DNA of 28,829 nt, taken from JAGQUL01 sp039811765. GTDB taxonomy: Bacteria; Actinomycetota; Thermoleophilia; Gaiellales; SKUG01. Shown piece after piece: positions 21,731 through 28,829 of the stretch. Positions within the stretch are counted from its first letter, which is position 1; the number at the start of each line of letters is the position of its first letter. Location: NCBI GenBank assembly GCA_039811765.1, contig JBDHZF010000018.1, positions 1-28,829 on the forward strand. Direction: 5' to 3'. The position numbers were made by a program, and so were the translations under genes. The notes below the pieces were generated by a model. The model was not told the DNA's origin. It searched no databases and was given only the letters and a program-made list of their open reading frames with translations.

Positions 21731-24298
21731 ATGACCCCAGACGTCTCTACCGGCATCGTCGGCATGCAGGTGGCACTGATCGTGCTCGCCCTCGTGATCG
21801 GCTTGGTGGCGAAGAACCGCCGCGTGGCCGTGATCTTCGCGTGGATCTCCACCGTGCTCGCGTTCGCCGCGATCGCGCTGGCCGTGGCAGCCGCCGCTGG
21901 CGCGCTCGGCGCGTCGGCCAAGACCAGCAGCTTCGTCGTCTACGGCGTCACCGCGTTCATTGCCGCCGCGATCAGCTGGGCCGTGGTGGCCGTCGTGAAC
22001 GTTCGGCTGCGCGCTGCTCAGGAGCGCTATTACGCCAAGCCGGAGACGCGCGAGGCCCTCGCCCACGAGCTGCGCGAAGTGCTGCGCACCGAAGGAATTC
22101 AGCTCGACGAGCGCTTGGCCCGCGCCGAGCAGGAGCGCGAGCAGTTCCTCTATGCGCTGGAGGATCAGCACGCCCGACAGATCAAGGGGCTGGCGGACGA
22201 GTACCAGCACGAGGCGTCCACGATCCTGCGCCAGCTGGTCGACCAGCTCGCCGCGGAGAAGCTCGAGCCGATCGTCGACGAGAAGATCCAGGTGCAGACG
22301 GCAGCGATCGAGAAGCAGCTCGCGCAGCTCGACGCGAACGCCGCCGGCGACGCGGTCGCGCAGATCCGCGCCGAGCACGCCAAGCTCGTGACGGAACTGG
22401 ACGCGGCCTCCGCTCGCATCGAGAAGCTGCGTGCGGAGAACCCCGACCTCGACGTGGAAGAGCGCGCCGCGGCTCGCCTCGCCACGGTGGACGCGCAGGT
22501 CGAAGCGAAGCTCGTAGCCGTCGACCAGCAGCTCGAAGGCAAGCTCGCGGAGCGCACCGCCGTGCTCGAGACCCGTCTCGCGGACATTGACTCGTTGCTC
22601 GACGAGAAGGTGGCAAACGCCGGCAATCCGCTGGTGGCCAAGATGGCGGAGACGCAGGGCGCGGTGGAGCAGCAGCTCGCCTCGTGGATGGGCGTGCTCG
22701 ACGGGCGCTTCGCGGAGACCGAGCAGATCCTCAACCGCCGCGTCGCCGAGCAGGAGCAGGCGCTTGAGGCGCGCGTCGGCCAGCTGGAGACCGCGCTCGA
22801 GGAGCGCCTCGCGCAGCACGTGGCGGCGGTGGAGCAGGTGCTCGCCGACCACGACGTGCAGCTGCAGCAGGCACTCGCCGACCAGTCGGGAGCGATCGGC
22901 ACGCACTTCAGCGCCGAGCGCGACCGCTTGATCGCCGAGCTCACCGACCACGGCGTGAAGATCCAGGAGTCGGTTGCCGGCGAACTTGCGGCCGCGGAGA
23001 CGCGAGCGAGGGAGACGGTCGAGGCCACGCAGTCCGCGTGGAACGGCTTCACCGACGAGCTCGAGCAGCGCTTCGCGGAGACCCGCGAGCAGGCGATCGC
23101 CGCGGCGCATGCCATCGCGGAGGAGGAGCGTGCGGCGCTGCACACGCAGCTCGCGAAGATCAGCTCCGACGCGAGCGAGGAGATCACGCGCCAGGTGGAA
23201 GGCCTGGGACGCGAGGCCGCGTGGCAGCGCAACCAGGTGGAGCGCTCGGTGCGCGAGACGCTCGACGTGCTGCAGTCGCGAGCACAGGACGCGATCAAGG
23301 ACGCCGACACGGTGTTCGCCGACCTCGAGCGCATCGGCGCCGAGCGCGTCGAGCGGATCCGCCGCGAGGCCGAGGACTCGCTGGTGCAGAGCCGCGACTA
23401 CGTGATGCAGCTGCAGGAGAGCCTGGGCGCGCATCTCGAGCAACTGCGCGAGCACGGCAGCACGGTGGCGGACGAGATGAACGATCGCATGACCGCGATC
23501 ACCGCGGCCAGCCACGACGGCGCGGCGCAGCTCGAGCAGTACGCACGCGATTTGGTGGACGCCACCAGCCGCGAGTTGTCGAACGTCGCCGAGCAGGCCA
23601 CGAGCGATCTGCAGCAGCGCATCAACCACGAGTTCACCGCCACCGTGACCGCGTCGATCGACGCGCAGCAGCGAGCATTCGATTCGCACATGAGCGAGGT
23701 CGCGCAGCGGCTGATGCAGCAGGTGCAGGGCGATCTCGCGGGACTTGCCGAGCACGCTCGCGCAGCGGTCACCGGCGAGCTGGACCAGCTGATCGCGACG
23801 AGTCGGCAGCACGCGGTCGAGCAGCAGGAGCAGGCGTTCCGCGCGGTCATGAACGACCTCGCTCGCCAACAGGGCGAACTGGCCGATCAAGCACGGCTTG
23901 CCGGTGACGACGCGCGACGAATCCTCGACGACGGGTTGCGCGACAACCGCCGTCAGCTCGAGGAGGCGATGGCGAGCATGGGAGCGCACATGCGCGAAGA
24001 GCTCGTTCGTTTCCACGACGAGGGCCAGCGACGCGTCGACGCCGTGATCAGCAAGCTGCGGGGCGCCGAGCAGGACATCATCCGCGACGAGGATCGCAAG
24101 CTCGCCTCGGCCCGCAACGAGCTGGTTCGCCAGCACCAGGGCGCGCTCGAGCAGCAGGTTCGCAGCCTCGTGGGCGGTCTGTCCACTTCGATCGACTTGG
24201 GCGCTGGATCTGGCACCGGCAACGGCGCGACGGGATCCTTCACGGACGGTCTCACGCGACCGAGCACACCGCTCTCGCCAGGAGGCAGCGCCTTCTAG
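21731..24298 (+). CDS. Large membrane-anchored coiled-coil protein
   Basis: Unrecognised 855-aa protein. Three hydrophobic spans lie at about 10-27, 33-58 and 67-90. About 700 residues of almost uninterrupted charged helix follow (95-800), rich in Glu, Ala, Gln, Leu and Arg, with heptads such as RLAQHVAAVEQVLADHDVQL and EQEQALEARVGQLETALEER. The last 45 residues are Gly/Ser/Thr/Pro-rich and flexible. With basic VRLRAAQERYYAK after span 3, the long rod should lie in the cytoplasm. The layout recalls membrane-tethered filament or scaffold proteins of polarity and division (DivIVA-, Scy- or apolipoprotein-like helices), but no specific homology is claimed. ATAGGAG ends 10 nt before the ATG. A strong UUCG hairpin follows the gene. 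Confidence 0.8.
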   Translation: MTPDVSTGIVGMQVALIVLALVIGLVAKNRRVAVIFAWISTVLAFAAIALAVAAAAGALGASAKTSSFVVYGVTAFIAAAISWAVVAVVNVRLRAAQERYYAKPETREALAHELREVLRTEGIQLDERLARAEQEREQFLYALEDQHARQIKGLADEYQHEASTILRQLVDQLAAEKLEPIVDEKIQVQTAAIEKQLAQLDANAAGDAVAQIRAEHAKLVTELDAASARIEKLRAENPDLDVEERAAARLATVDAQVEAKLVAVDQQLEGKLAERTAVLETRLADIDSLLDEKVANAGNPLVAKMAETQGAVEQQLASWMGVLDGRFAETEQILNRRVAEQEQALEARVGQLETALEERLAQHVAAVEQVLADHDVQLQQALADQSGAIGTHFSAERDRLIAELTDHGVKIQESVAGELAAAETRARETVEATQSAWNGFTDELEQRFAETREQAIAAAHAIAEEERAALHTQLAKISSDASEEITRQVEGLGREAAWQRNQVERSVRETLDVLQSRAQDAIKDADTVFADLERIGAERVERIRREAEDSLVQSRDYVMQLQESLGAHLEQLREHGSTVADEMNDRMTAITAASHDGAAQLEQYARDLVDATSRELSNVAEQATSDLQQRINHEFTATVTASIDAQQRAFDSHMSEVAQRLMQQVQGDLAGLAEHARAAVTGELDQLIATSRQHAVEQQEQAFRAVMNDLARQQGELADQARLAGDDARRILDDGLRDNRRQLEEAMASMGAHMREELVRFHDEGQRRVDAVISKLRGAEQDIIRDEDRKLASARNELVRQHQGALEQQVRSLVGGLSTSIDLGAGSGTGNGATGSFTDGLTRPSTPLSPGGSAF

Positions 24299-24369
24299 GA
24301 GCAGTCGAGCGCGACATGCGAGTTGCGGCAGGCAAGCGAGCTGGGCGCGAGCTGTGCCGCACACCTTGC

Positions 24370-24395
24370 GGGGTCCGACCTTCGGGTCGGGCCCC
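24370..24395. terminator. UUCG-capped hairpin between convergent genes
   Basis: GGGGTCCGACC (24370-24380), TTCG, GGTCGGGCCCC (24385-24395) gives an 11-bp stem with one G-U pair and a C(UUCG)G tetraloop, an exceptionally stable RNA fold. CGCAC and GTGCG outside it could add a lower stem. It lies between the stops at 24298 (+) and 24405 (-). There is no T-tract, so it would act as a bidirectional, U-less terminator or as an mRNA-end stabiliser. Confidence 0.55.
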
Positions 24396-24404
24396 GTGGT
24401 GCGT

Positions 24405-24917
24405 TCAGCGCGTGCGCGCCGCCGCGGCATAGCTGGAGGGGAAGGCGACGGGCAGCGACGGCATCAGCTTGGATTGGACGCGCGGTTTGCGCGACATGTC
24501 CGGCGAACCGTTCGGGGTGTGCTTGGGCAGTCGCTTGTCGATGCGATCCTCAACGTTCCCGATCCTGATTGCGCTGACCACGCCGCCAGTGATGAAGGCC
24601 GCGCCGATGCCGCTTGTCACCAGCGCGTCCGTCGCCGTCGAGATTGCGCCCCGCCCTCGCCACGTCACGGCGGCGGCAAGGGCCGCCACGCCGGCGCCGA
24701 CGGCGCCGATTGCGGCCGCTTGGTTCCACCGCAACGTCGATCGTGCCGCGTCCTGACTCTGTGGATACAGCGTGTATCCAGATATGCTGCTGTACCGGCT
24801 GCGCCGCACGTGATCGGTGCCGTCGAGCGGCAGCATCGACGCGTAGATGCCACCTGCGAGCGCGCCGAGGGCGATGCCGCCCGCCGCGCCAGCAACGATT
24901 CCCGCTGACGATGCCAT
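24405..24917 (-). CDS. Small multi-span membrane protein with glycine-rich helices
   Basis: Unrecognised 170-aa protein with three hydrophobic segments, about 5-28 (AGIVAGAAGGIALGALAGGI), 66-85 and 94-119. The first and second have small-residue (Gly/Ala) zipper patterns typical of tightly packed helices. Between them is a polar loop with several Arg, Tyr and Ser (RRSRYSSISGYTLYPQ). The C-terminal 45 residues are basic and Pro/Ser-rich, probably cytosolic. GGGGGGAAT ends 7 nt before the ATG. It lies 83 nt downstream of the protein kinase gene and may be the last gene of the cluster that starts at 27485. Confidence 0.68.
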   Translation of the reverse strand: MASSAGIVAGAAGGIALGALAGGIYASMLPLDGTDHVRRSRYSSISGYTLYPQSQDAARSTLRWNQAAAIGAVGAGVAALAAAVTWRGRGAISTATDALVTSGIGAAFITGGVVSAIRIGNVEDRIDKRLPKHTPNGSPDMSRKPRVQSKLMPSLPVAFPSSYAAAARTR

Positions 24918-25000
24918 TGTCGAATTCCCCCCGGTGCGATTCGCGATTCCCCACCGATCTATCGACCGTTCGGAGTTCGTTGTTTCGCGTCCGGCGTGAT

Positions 25001-25873
25001 TCACGCGAGCAAGTCGTCGTCGACCATGCCGCCGAGCAGGAACGCGACTTCGTCTGCGGTGGGGCGCGCGTCGGGATCGGCGGCGAGCATTCGATCGACG
25101 AGGTGGGCGAGATCGGGGGGCAGATCCTGCGCGGCGCGGCGCAGATCGCCGCCGAATCGCGAGATTGCGAGCCGATCGAGCGCGGGTTGCGGTCGCTCGG
25201 TGAGCTGCGGATGTCCAGTGTCGGCGTGGAAGGGCAGACGCCCGGTGACGGCGCGAAAGAGCACCGTGCCGAGCCCCCAGATGTCGGCGGCCGGCGTGAC
25301 GTGTCCGCCTCGCACTTGCTCGGGCGCGGTGAACAGGCGCGTGCCGGCGCCCCCGCGCATCGGACCCGGTTCCTTGGCGAGGTGGAAGTCGATGAGCACG
25401 GCGCGGTGCCCGTCGTAGATCACGTTCGCCGGCTTCACGTCGCGATGCATCATCCAGCGTCGATGCAGATGGTCGAGCGCGTCGGCGAGCTGCGCGCCGA
25501 CTGTCGCCGCTTCGGCCGCGGGCATGCGTCGGCGCAGGCGTAGTTCCTCGCGGATCGTGCGGCCGGGCACCAGTTCGAGTACGAGCGTGGCGGGCCGTCG
25601 CACGAGCTCCACCACGCGCACTATGGAGGGGTGCTCGAAGCGGCGCAGCAACAGGCCCTCGTGCAGGATCGCGTTGGCAGCGGCGTCTCGCTCGTCTTCG
25701 CTGGCGAGGTCGGTGCGCACGCACTTGGCGACCACGTCGAGGCCATGCCAGCGAGCGCGCATGGTGTCGGCGTGCCGGCTGCGATGCAGCAACGCGCCAG
25801 CGTCGAGCCCAACCAAGGGTTCGACGAGCACGTGTGGCGCGTCATCGCGCGGATCTGCCGGTGCCGGATCCAT
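25001..25873 (-). CDS. Hanks-type Ser/Thr protein kinase, atypical
   Basis: A 290-aa soluble protein-kinase domain with no membrane span or sensor domain. Conserved parts are Lys50 (VVAKCV), Glu72 as its salt-bridge partner, the catalytic loop HRDVKPAN (143-150) and APE (183-185) in LFTAPEQVRGG, with AADIWGLGTVLFRAVTGRLPF after it. Two departures stand out. The magnesium motif reads DFH (162-164) instead of DFG, and the glycine-rich loop is not recognisable (VGLDAGALLHRS). Asp145 and Asp162 are kept, so activity is plausible but should be tested. It is flanked by small unknown proteins on the same strand, 54 nt after the gene at 25928 and 83 nt before the membrane protein at 24917, which are candidate substrates. 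Confidence 0.85.
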   Translation of the reverse strand: MDPAPADPRDDAPHVLVEPLVGLDAGALLHRSRHADTMRARWHGLDVVAKCVRTDLASEDERDAAANAILHEGLLLRRFEHPSIVRVVELVRRPATLVLELVPGRTIREELRLRRRMPAAEAATVGAQLADALDHLHRRWMMHRDVKPANVIYDGHRAVLIDFHLAKEPGPMRGGAGTRLFTAPEQVRGGHVTPAADIWGLGTVLFRAVTGRLPFHADTGHPQLTERPQPALDRLAISRFGGDLRRAAQDLPPDLAHLVDRMLAADPDARPTADEVAFLLGGMVDDDLLA

Positions 25874-25927
25874 GCACGGCAGCTACCCGCGCGCGAGACG
25901 ATTCACGCCTCGAACGACCATGAAGAT

Positions 25928-26425
25928 TCAGAGCAGTCCGTCGCGCGCCGTGAGACCAAGGTAATTGACCGCGTTGTCCAAGCCTTCAACCACGCCTCGT
26001 ACTGCAGCGTGCGCATCCGGATGCAGGGAACCGTCCGCCATCCTGCCGCCGCCGTCTCGCAGCAGCGATGCGGCCGTGCGGGCATGACTGGCCGCGGTCG
26101 CGACGCTCTTGATGGGCTCCTTTACCGTCTCAAGCCTCGCGCCGATGTCCGCGAACGTGTTCGCCATGTGCGCGTCGGTCGCGCCCTTCACGGCGTCGCC
26201 CGCTGCTCCCTCGAGCTTGCGCAGGGCCGCACCGATCGCGGCGGCATCGGTCGTGGTCGGCGGAAGCGGCCGGAAGATTCGCGACAACGGCCCCTGCTTG
26301 GCGACGAGATTCGTCGCCTGCTCGATTTCGGCGATGCCCACGCCGCGCATGAGCGCGTCATCTCCGCTGTGCGCAACCGCGGTCAATGCCGTTTCCCAGG
26401 TGCGTGCGATGCTGCCGATATTCAT
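25928..26425 (-). CDS. Small helical protein, paralog A
   Basis: Unrecognised 165-aa, mostly helical protein with no signal peptide or span. It shares a clear core with the gene at 27012-27485. Both start MNIG. Both have the pattern GAAL, then GATDAHMANTFADIGARL here against GASDAFMAARFLELANNL there, then GRMADGSL against GRLADGSL and a final helix ending YLG or TIG. This supports a local duplication. A GGGGGG tract ends 5 nt before the ATG. A GCGCAC/GTGCGC hairpin with a G/C loop lies about 35 nt upstream (26451-26466). It is followed by the Ser/Thr kinase gene. Confidence 0.72.
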   Translation of the reverse strand: MNIGSIARTWETALTAVAHSGDDALMRGVGIAEIEQATNLVAKQGPLSRIFRPLPPTTTDAAAIGAALRKLEGAAGDAVKGATDAHMANTFADIGARLETVKEPIKSVATAASHARTAASLLRDGGGRMADGSLHPDAHAAVRGVVEGLDNAVNYLGLTARDGLL

Positions 26426-26450
26426 GGTGACCCCCCAGGTACCGTGGGCC

Positions 26451-26466
26451 GCGCACCCCCGTGCGC
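26451..26466 (-). promoter_or_regulatory. Leader hairpin upstream of paralog A
   Basis: GCGCAC, a CCCC loop and GTGCGC form a 6-bp stem centred about 33 nt before the ATG at 26425. A near copy, GCGCA/CCCCC/TGCGC, lies at 27514-27528 before paralog C, at almost the same distance from its start. In mRNA sense both present a G-run in the loop. The shared position suggests a common leader element. Confidence 0.4.
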
Positions 26467-26529
26467 AGTGCCTCGCCGGTACTTCGGAATCCGACTGGGA
26501 TCCGTTTCACGAATTGTGGTCGAGCAGCG

Positions 26530-27015
26530 TCAGAAGAAGCGCTCGGCCATGGTTCGGGAGTCCTCCCCGACGATGCTGCGAGCCGCGGCCATGTGATGGG
26601 CGAGCGCCTCGAGGTCGGTGTGCAGATCTTCGGGCGCAACGCCGTTGTCGAGCCCCTGCGCGACGCGACGCGCCGCGGCTTCCGCCTGTGCCGGGAAGGA
26701 CGAGCCCGGGTCCCGCGCAGCCAAGCGAAGCGTGTGCGACAGCTCGCGGAACGCGTCACTGTTCTGCGCCGCTGACGCCCCGGACCGTGCGGCTTCGAGC
26801 ACGCTGGCGTGCTCGCCGAGCGCACGACCGAGCATGTGCGTCGAGCGCTCGGCATCCCGCATCTGGTGTGGCGCCTGAACGGACTTCCGCGCGACATGCC
26901 CGAACGCGTGCGACGCCCAATCGACAAGTGACCACCGATTCTGCACGCCGCGCATCACGCCCGACGGAATGTCGAACGCGGCGTTGCGCCAAGCGCTTGC
27001 GTTGATCGGATTCAT
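26530..27015 (-). CDS. Small helical protein, paralog B (diverged)
   Basis: Unrecognised 161-aa helical protein. It appears to be a more distant relative of paralogs A and C. The pattern LGRALGEHASVLEAARSGAS, then SDAFRELSHTLRLA, follows the GAAL...GASDAFMAARFLELANNL core of C, but the GR-ADGSL motif is replaced by a different helical end (GLDNGVAPEDLHTDLEALAH). There is no signal peptide or span. The start at 27015 overlaps the stop of paralog C by 4 nt, so the two are coupled. The stop is 104 nt before paralog A. The relationship to A and C is my reading by eye and is weaker than that between A and C. Confidence 0.7.
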   Translation of the reverse strand: MNPINASAWRNAAFDIPSGVMRGVQNRWSLVDWASHAFGHVARKSVQAPHQMRDAERSTHMLGRALGEHASVLEAARSGASAAQNSDAFRELSHTLRLAARDPGSSFPAQAEAAARRVAQGLDNGVAPEDLHTDLEALAHHMAAARSIVGEDSRTMAERFF

Positions 27016-27485
27016 CGTGGGGTGCCGATCGTCGTCATCGTGTTGATCAGTTCCTCGCGAACGCGGCCCACGGCAGCGAACGTCACGTCCGGCAACGAAC
27101 CGTCCGCCAGCCGCCCGTGGTCAGCATTGAGGTGCGTCGCAACGGTCTGTGCGGCAGCTTGCACATTGCGCACGCCATCGCCGAACACCGTCGACTTCAC
27201 TCCCTTGAGGTTGTTCGCGAGCTCGAGGAATCGCGCCGCCATGAATGCATCGCTCGCGCCGTTCGCGCCGAACGCGATCGTGCCGTCGAAATGCGTGAGC
27301 GCGGCACCGACCCTTGCCAAGTCTTTGGTTTCCTGCGCCAGGCCCGCGCGCTGGAAGAACGACGTCGCGCCGGCGAACTCGCGCTGCGCGCCCGCCACCA
27401 CGGAACGCGCCGTGTTCAGCATGCTGCCCTCGCCGAAGCGATTCGCGAGCGGCCTGAAGGCCTGCGATGCCCAACCGATGTTCAT
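27012..27485 (-). CDS. Small helical protein, paralog C
   Basis: Unrecognised 157-aa helical protein, first gene of the cluster. Core features shared with paralog A are MNIG at the start, VGAALTHFDG, NGASDAFMAARFLELANNL and HGRLADGSL. There is no signal peptide, span or catalytic motif. AGGGGG ends 8 nt before the ATG, and a GCGCA/TGCGC hairpin (27514-27528) lies about 36 nt upstream, as for paralog A. The gene is divergent from xseA, with 183 nt between starts, and that gap also holds a large inverted repeat at 27584-27630. The role is unknown; a family of small secreted or partner proteins tied to the kinase is a possibility. Confidence 0.72.
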   Translation of the reverse strand: MNIGWASQAFRPLANRFGEGSMLNTARSVVAGAQREFAGATSFFQRAGLAQETKDLARVGAALTHFDGTIAFGANGASDAFMAARFLELANNLKGVKSTVFGDGVRNVQAAAQTVATHLNADHGRLADGSLPDVTFAAVGRVREELINTMTTIGTPR

Positions 27486-27513
27486 CGTGTGATCCCCCTC
27501 CGGATCGCGACGC

Positions 27514-27528
27514 GCGCACCCCCTGCGC
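27514..27528 (-). promoter_or_regulatory. Leader hairpin upstream of paralog C
   Basis: GCGCA, CCCCC, TGCGC gives a 5-bp stem with a 5-nt loop, centred about 36 nt before the ATG at 27485. It is nearly the same element as that before paralog A (26451-26466) and is likely duplicated with the gene. Confidence 0.4.
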
Positions 27529-27583
27529 ACGACGCTTCGTCCGTTCATCGACGCGCTTGGCGTTTTCGTTCCACCCTCCCCCG

Positions 27584-27630
27584 GCTTCGTCCCCCAGCGT
27601 GTCGTTTTTCGCAACGCTGGATGACGAAGC
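27584..27630. promoter_or_regulatory. Large inverted repeat between paralog C and xseA
   Basis: GCTTCGTC (27584-27591) pairs with GACGAAGC (27623-27630), and CCAGCGT (27594-27600) pairs with ACGCTGG (27614-27620). This makes a 17-bp arm with a 2-nt mismatch and a 13-nt loop containing TTTTT. No T-run follows on either strand. It ends 38 nt before the xseA ATG. It may be an operator for the divergent pair, a terminator-like insulator or a leader hairpin. Confidence 0.5.
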
Positions 27631-27668
27631 TCGGACGGTGGCGCATGGCGGTGTACGCTGTCGGTTCC

Positions 27669-28829
27669 ATGGCCTGGACCGACTCCGACATCTACGACGG
27701 CGCCACCGAACCGCTCTGGTACGGCGAGCGCAAGGTGTGGTCGGTCACCGGCTTCACGCTCGGGTGCCGCAGCAGAATCGTCGACATTCCCAGCCTGTGG
27801 GTGGAGGGGGAGATCAGCGAGCTGAAGGTGCCGCGTCCCGGCCAGAAGCTCGCCACGGTGTTCTTCACGCTCAAGGATCCCAACAACGGCTGGATGGTCA
27901 GCGCCACGATGCCGAAGGCGCGCTTCGAGGCGCTCAGGCTCGACCTGCGCGACGGCGACCTCGTGCAGTGCTTCGGGCGCCCCGACATCTACACGCGACG
28001 CGGCACGTTCCAGCTGCAGGTGCAGGGCATGGAGCACGCCGGGCGCGGCTTGATCCTGCAGCAGCTCGAGGCGCTCAAAGCCAAGCTCGAAGCGGAGGGA
28101 TTGTTCGACGAATCGCGCAAGCAGCCGCTTCCCGCGTTGCCGCGCCGCGTGGGCGTGATCACGGGCGCGGGCGCCGCGGCGCAGGGCGATTTCATGCGCA
28201 ACGTGCTGGAGCGGTTCCCGCCCGTGAAGATCGTGATGTGCGAAACGCTCGTGCAGGGCGAGCGCGCCGCGCCGATGCTCGTGGCCGCGCTGCGCAAGAT
28301 GCAGCAGATCGAGGACGTGGACGTGATCGTCGTCACCCGCGGCGGCGGCGCGTTCGAGGACTTTCTGCCGTTCAGCGACGAGCGCCTGTGCCGCGCGATC
28401 GCCGCGTGCCCGAAGCCCGTGGTGAGCGCGATCGGGCACGAGAAGGACTCGCCGATCAGCGACTGGGTGGCGGACCTTCGCGTGTCCACGCCCACCGCCG
28501 CGGCGCGCACGGTGGTGCCCGACTTCGCGGAGATCACGAGCGGCCTCGATCGCGCGCAGCAGTCGATGCGGCGGCGCGGCGGCGAGCACGTGACGCTTCG
28601 CGCCGAGCGGGTTGCGATGCTCGCGGCACGGCTCGCGGATCGCTCGCCCGAACGATTCGTGCAGGAACGCGGCCGCTGGATCGGCGCGGTGCGCGATCGG
28701 GCGCGCGCGGCGATGGCGCAACGGGTGTCGAGCGCGCGCGCAAGCGTCGAGCGCGATGGGCGCGACCTGCGGCGCACGGTGCGCGCGCGGCTCGATGAGC
28801 GCAGCGCGCGGCTGACCGCGGCGATGGGG
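27669..28829 (+). CDS. xseA: Exodeoxyribonuclease VII large subunit (3' end beyond window)
   Basis: First 387 residues of XseA, open to the last base of the window with no stop. With XseB it degrades single-stranded DNA to oligonucleotides. The N-terminal OB-fold DNA-binding domain (about 22-125) is recognisable by SLWVEGEISELKVPRPGQ and FFTLKDPNNGW, followed by FQLQVQGMEHAGRGLILQQL. The catalytic core has LPRRVGVITGAGAAAQGDF, VTRGGGAFEDFLPFSDERL, VVSAIGHEKDSPISDWVADL and RVSTPTAAARTVVPD, all close to the family signatures. The coiled-coil arm begins after that and is cut off. The ATG at 27669 gives an N-terminus of normal length. TACGCT lies 9 nt upstream as a possible -10. xseB would be expected beyond the window. 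Confidence 0.93.
   Translation, partial: MAWTDSDIYDGATEPLWYGERKVWSVTGFTLGCRSRIVDIPSLWVEGEISELKVPRPGQKLATVFFTLKDPNNGWMVSATMPKARFEALRLDLRDGDLVQCFGRPDIYTRRGTFQLQVQGMEHAGRGLILQQLEALKAKLEAEGLFDESRKQPLPALPRRVGVITGAGAAAQGDFMRNVLERFPPVKIVMCETLVQGERAAPMLVAALRKMQQIEDVDVIVVTRGGGAFEDFLPFSDERLCRAIAACPKPVVSAIGHEKDSPISDWVADLRVSTPTAAARTVVPDFAEITSGLDRAQQSMRRRGGEHVTLRAERVAMLAARLADRSPERFVQERGRWIGAVRDRARAAMAQRVSSARASVERDGRDLRRTVRARLDERSARLTAAMG

Noticed and set aside
21068..24430. A 1120-codon open frame on the minus strand opposite the coiled-coil gene
   Set aside because: It is an antisense shadow: its product is rich in Arg, Leu and His with no domain, whereas the plus strand gives a coherent membrane plus coiled-coil protein with a good ribosome site.

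Overview
The window is uniformly very GC-rich. Genes are packed on both strands, many joined by 4-nt ATGA or GTGA start/stop overlaps, and several starts look leaderless. This fits a high-GC Gram-positive (Actinomycetota). A deep branch such as Thermoleophilia (Patulibacter/Solirubrobacter-like) is my guess and is not proven here. No tRNA, rRNA, CRISPR array, transposase or phage structural gene is visible. All genes share similar base composition, so there is no obvious recent island.

Layout. (1) 226-5560 (+): a tight operon of seven membrane proteins of unknown function. Five have a cytosolic tail, one membrane span and a helical, coiled-coil-like outer domain. They are followed by an Ala/Thr/Gly-rich anchored protein and a tiny two-span protein. 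(2) 5587-8354 (-): a minimal nucleotidyltransferase (MNT) with a palindrome over its promoter, then a rhodanese / HELTH metalloprotease / FN3-like operon. A small divergent gene follows at 8472. (3) 8773-10931 (-): a LuxE-LuxC pair expected to turn fatty acids into fatty aldehydes, with no luciferase genes nearby. (4) 10932-11778: an 850-nt non-coding island full of perfect inverted repeats and a 48-bp tandem repeat. (5) 11779-12947 (+): queD-queE of 7-deazaguanine (queuosine) synthesis. (6) 12948-13606 (-): vapBC toxin-antitoxin. (7) 13670-17496 (-): proline dehydrogenase, a class III aminotransferase, and a secreted RTX-like protein. (8) 17639-20672: a zinc-ribbon protein, a doublet of 37-bp palindromes, an acidic lipoprotein, a Thr-rich anchored protein with a duplicated domain, and a helical hypothetical. 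(9) 20727-24298 (+): a degenerate PfkB-family protein and an 855-aa three-span coiled-coil protein. (10) 24405-27485 (-): three related small helical proteins, a Ser/Thr kinase with unusual motifs and a small membrane protein. (11) 27669-end (+): xseA, cut by the window edge.

How the parts relate. Recognisable metabolic modules (QueDE, PRODH-aminotransferase, LuxEC) sit among lineage-specific envelope proteins. The strongest candidates for undescribed systems are the 226-5560 membrane coiled-coil operon and the 24405-27485 cluster of paralogs with a kinase. Several genes in the second half share a very G-rich ribosome-binding site about 5-9 nt before the start, and two of the paralogs also share a G-loop hairpin about 35 nt upstream. 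This suggests common control.
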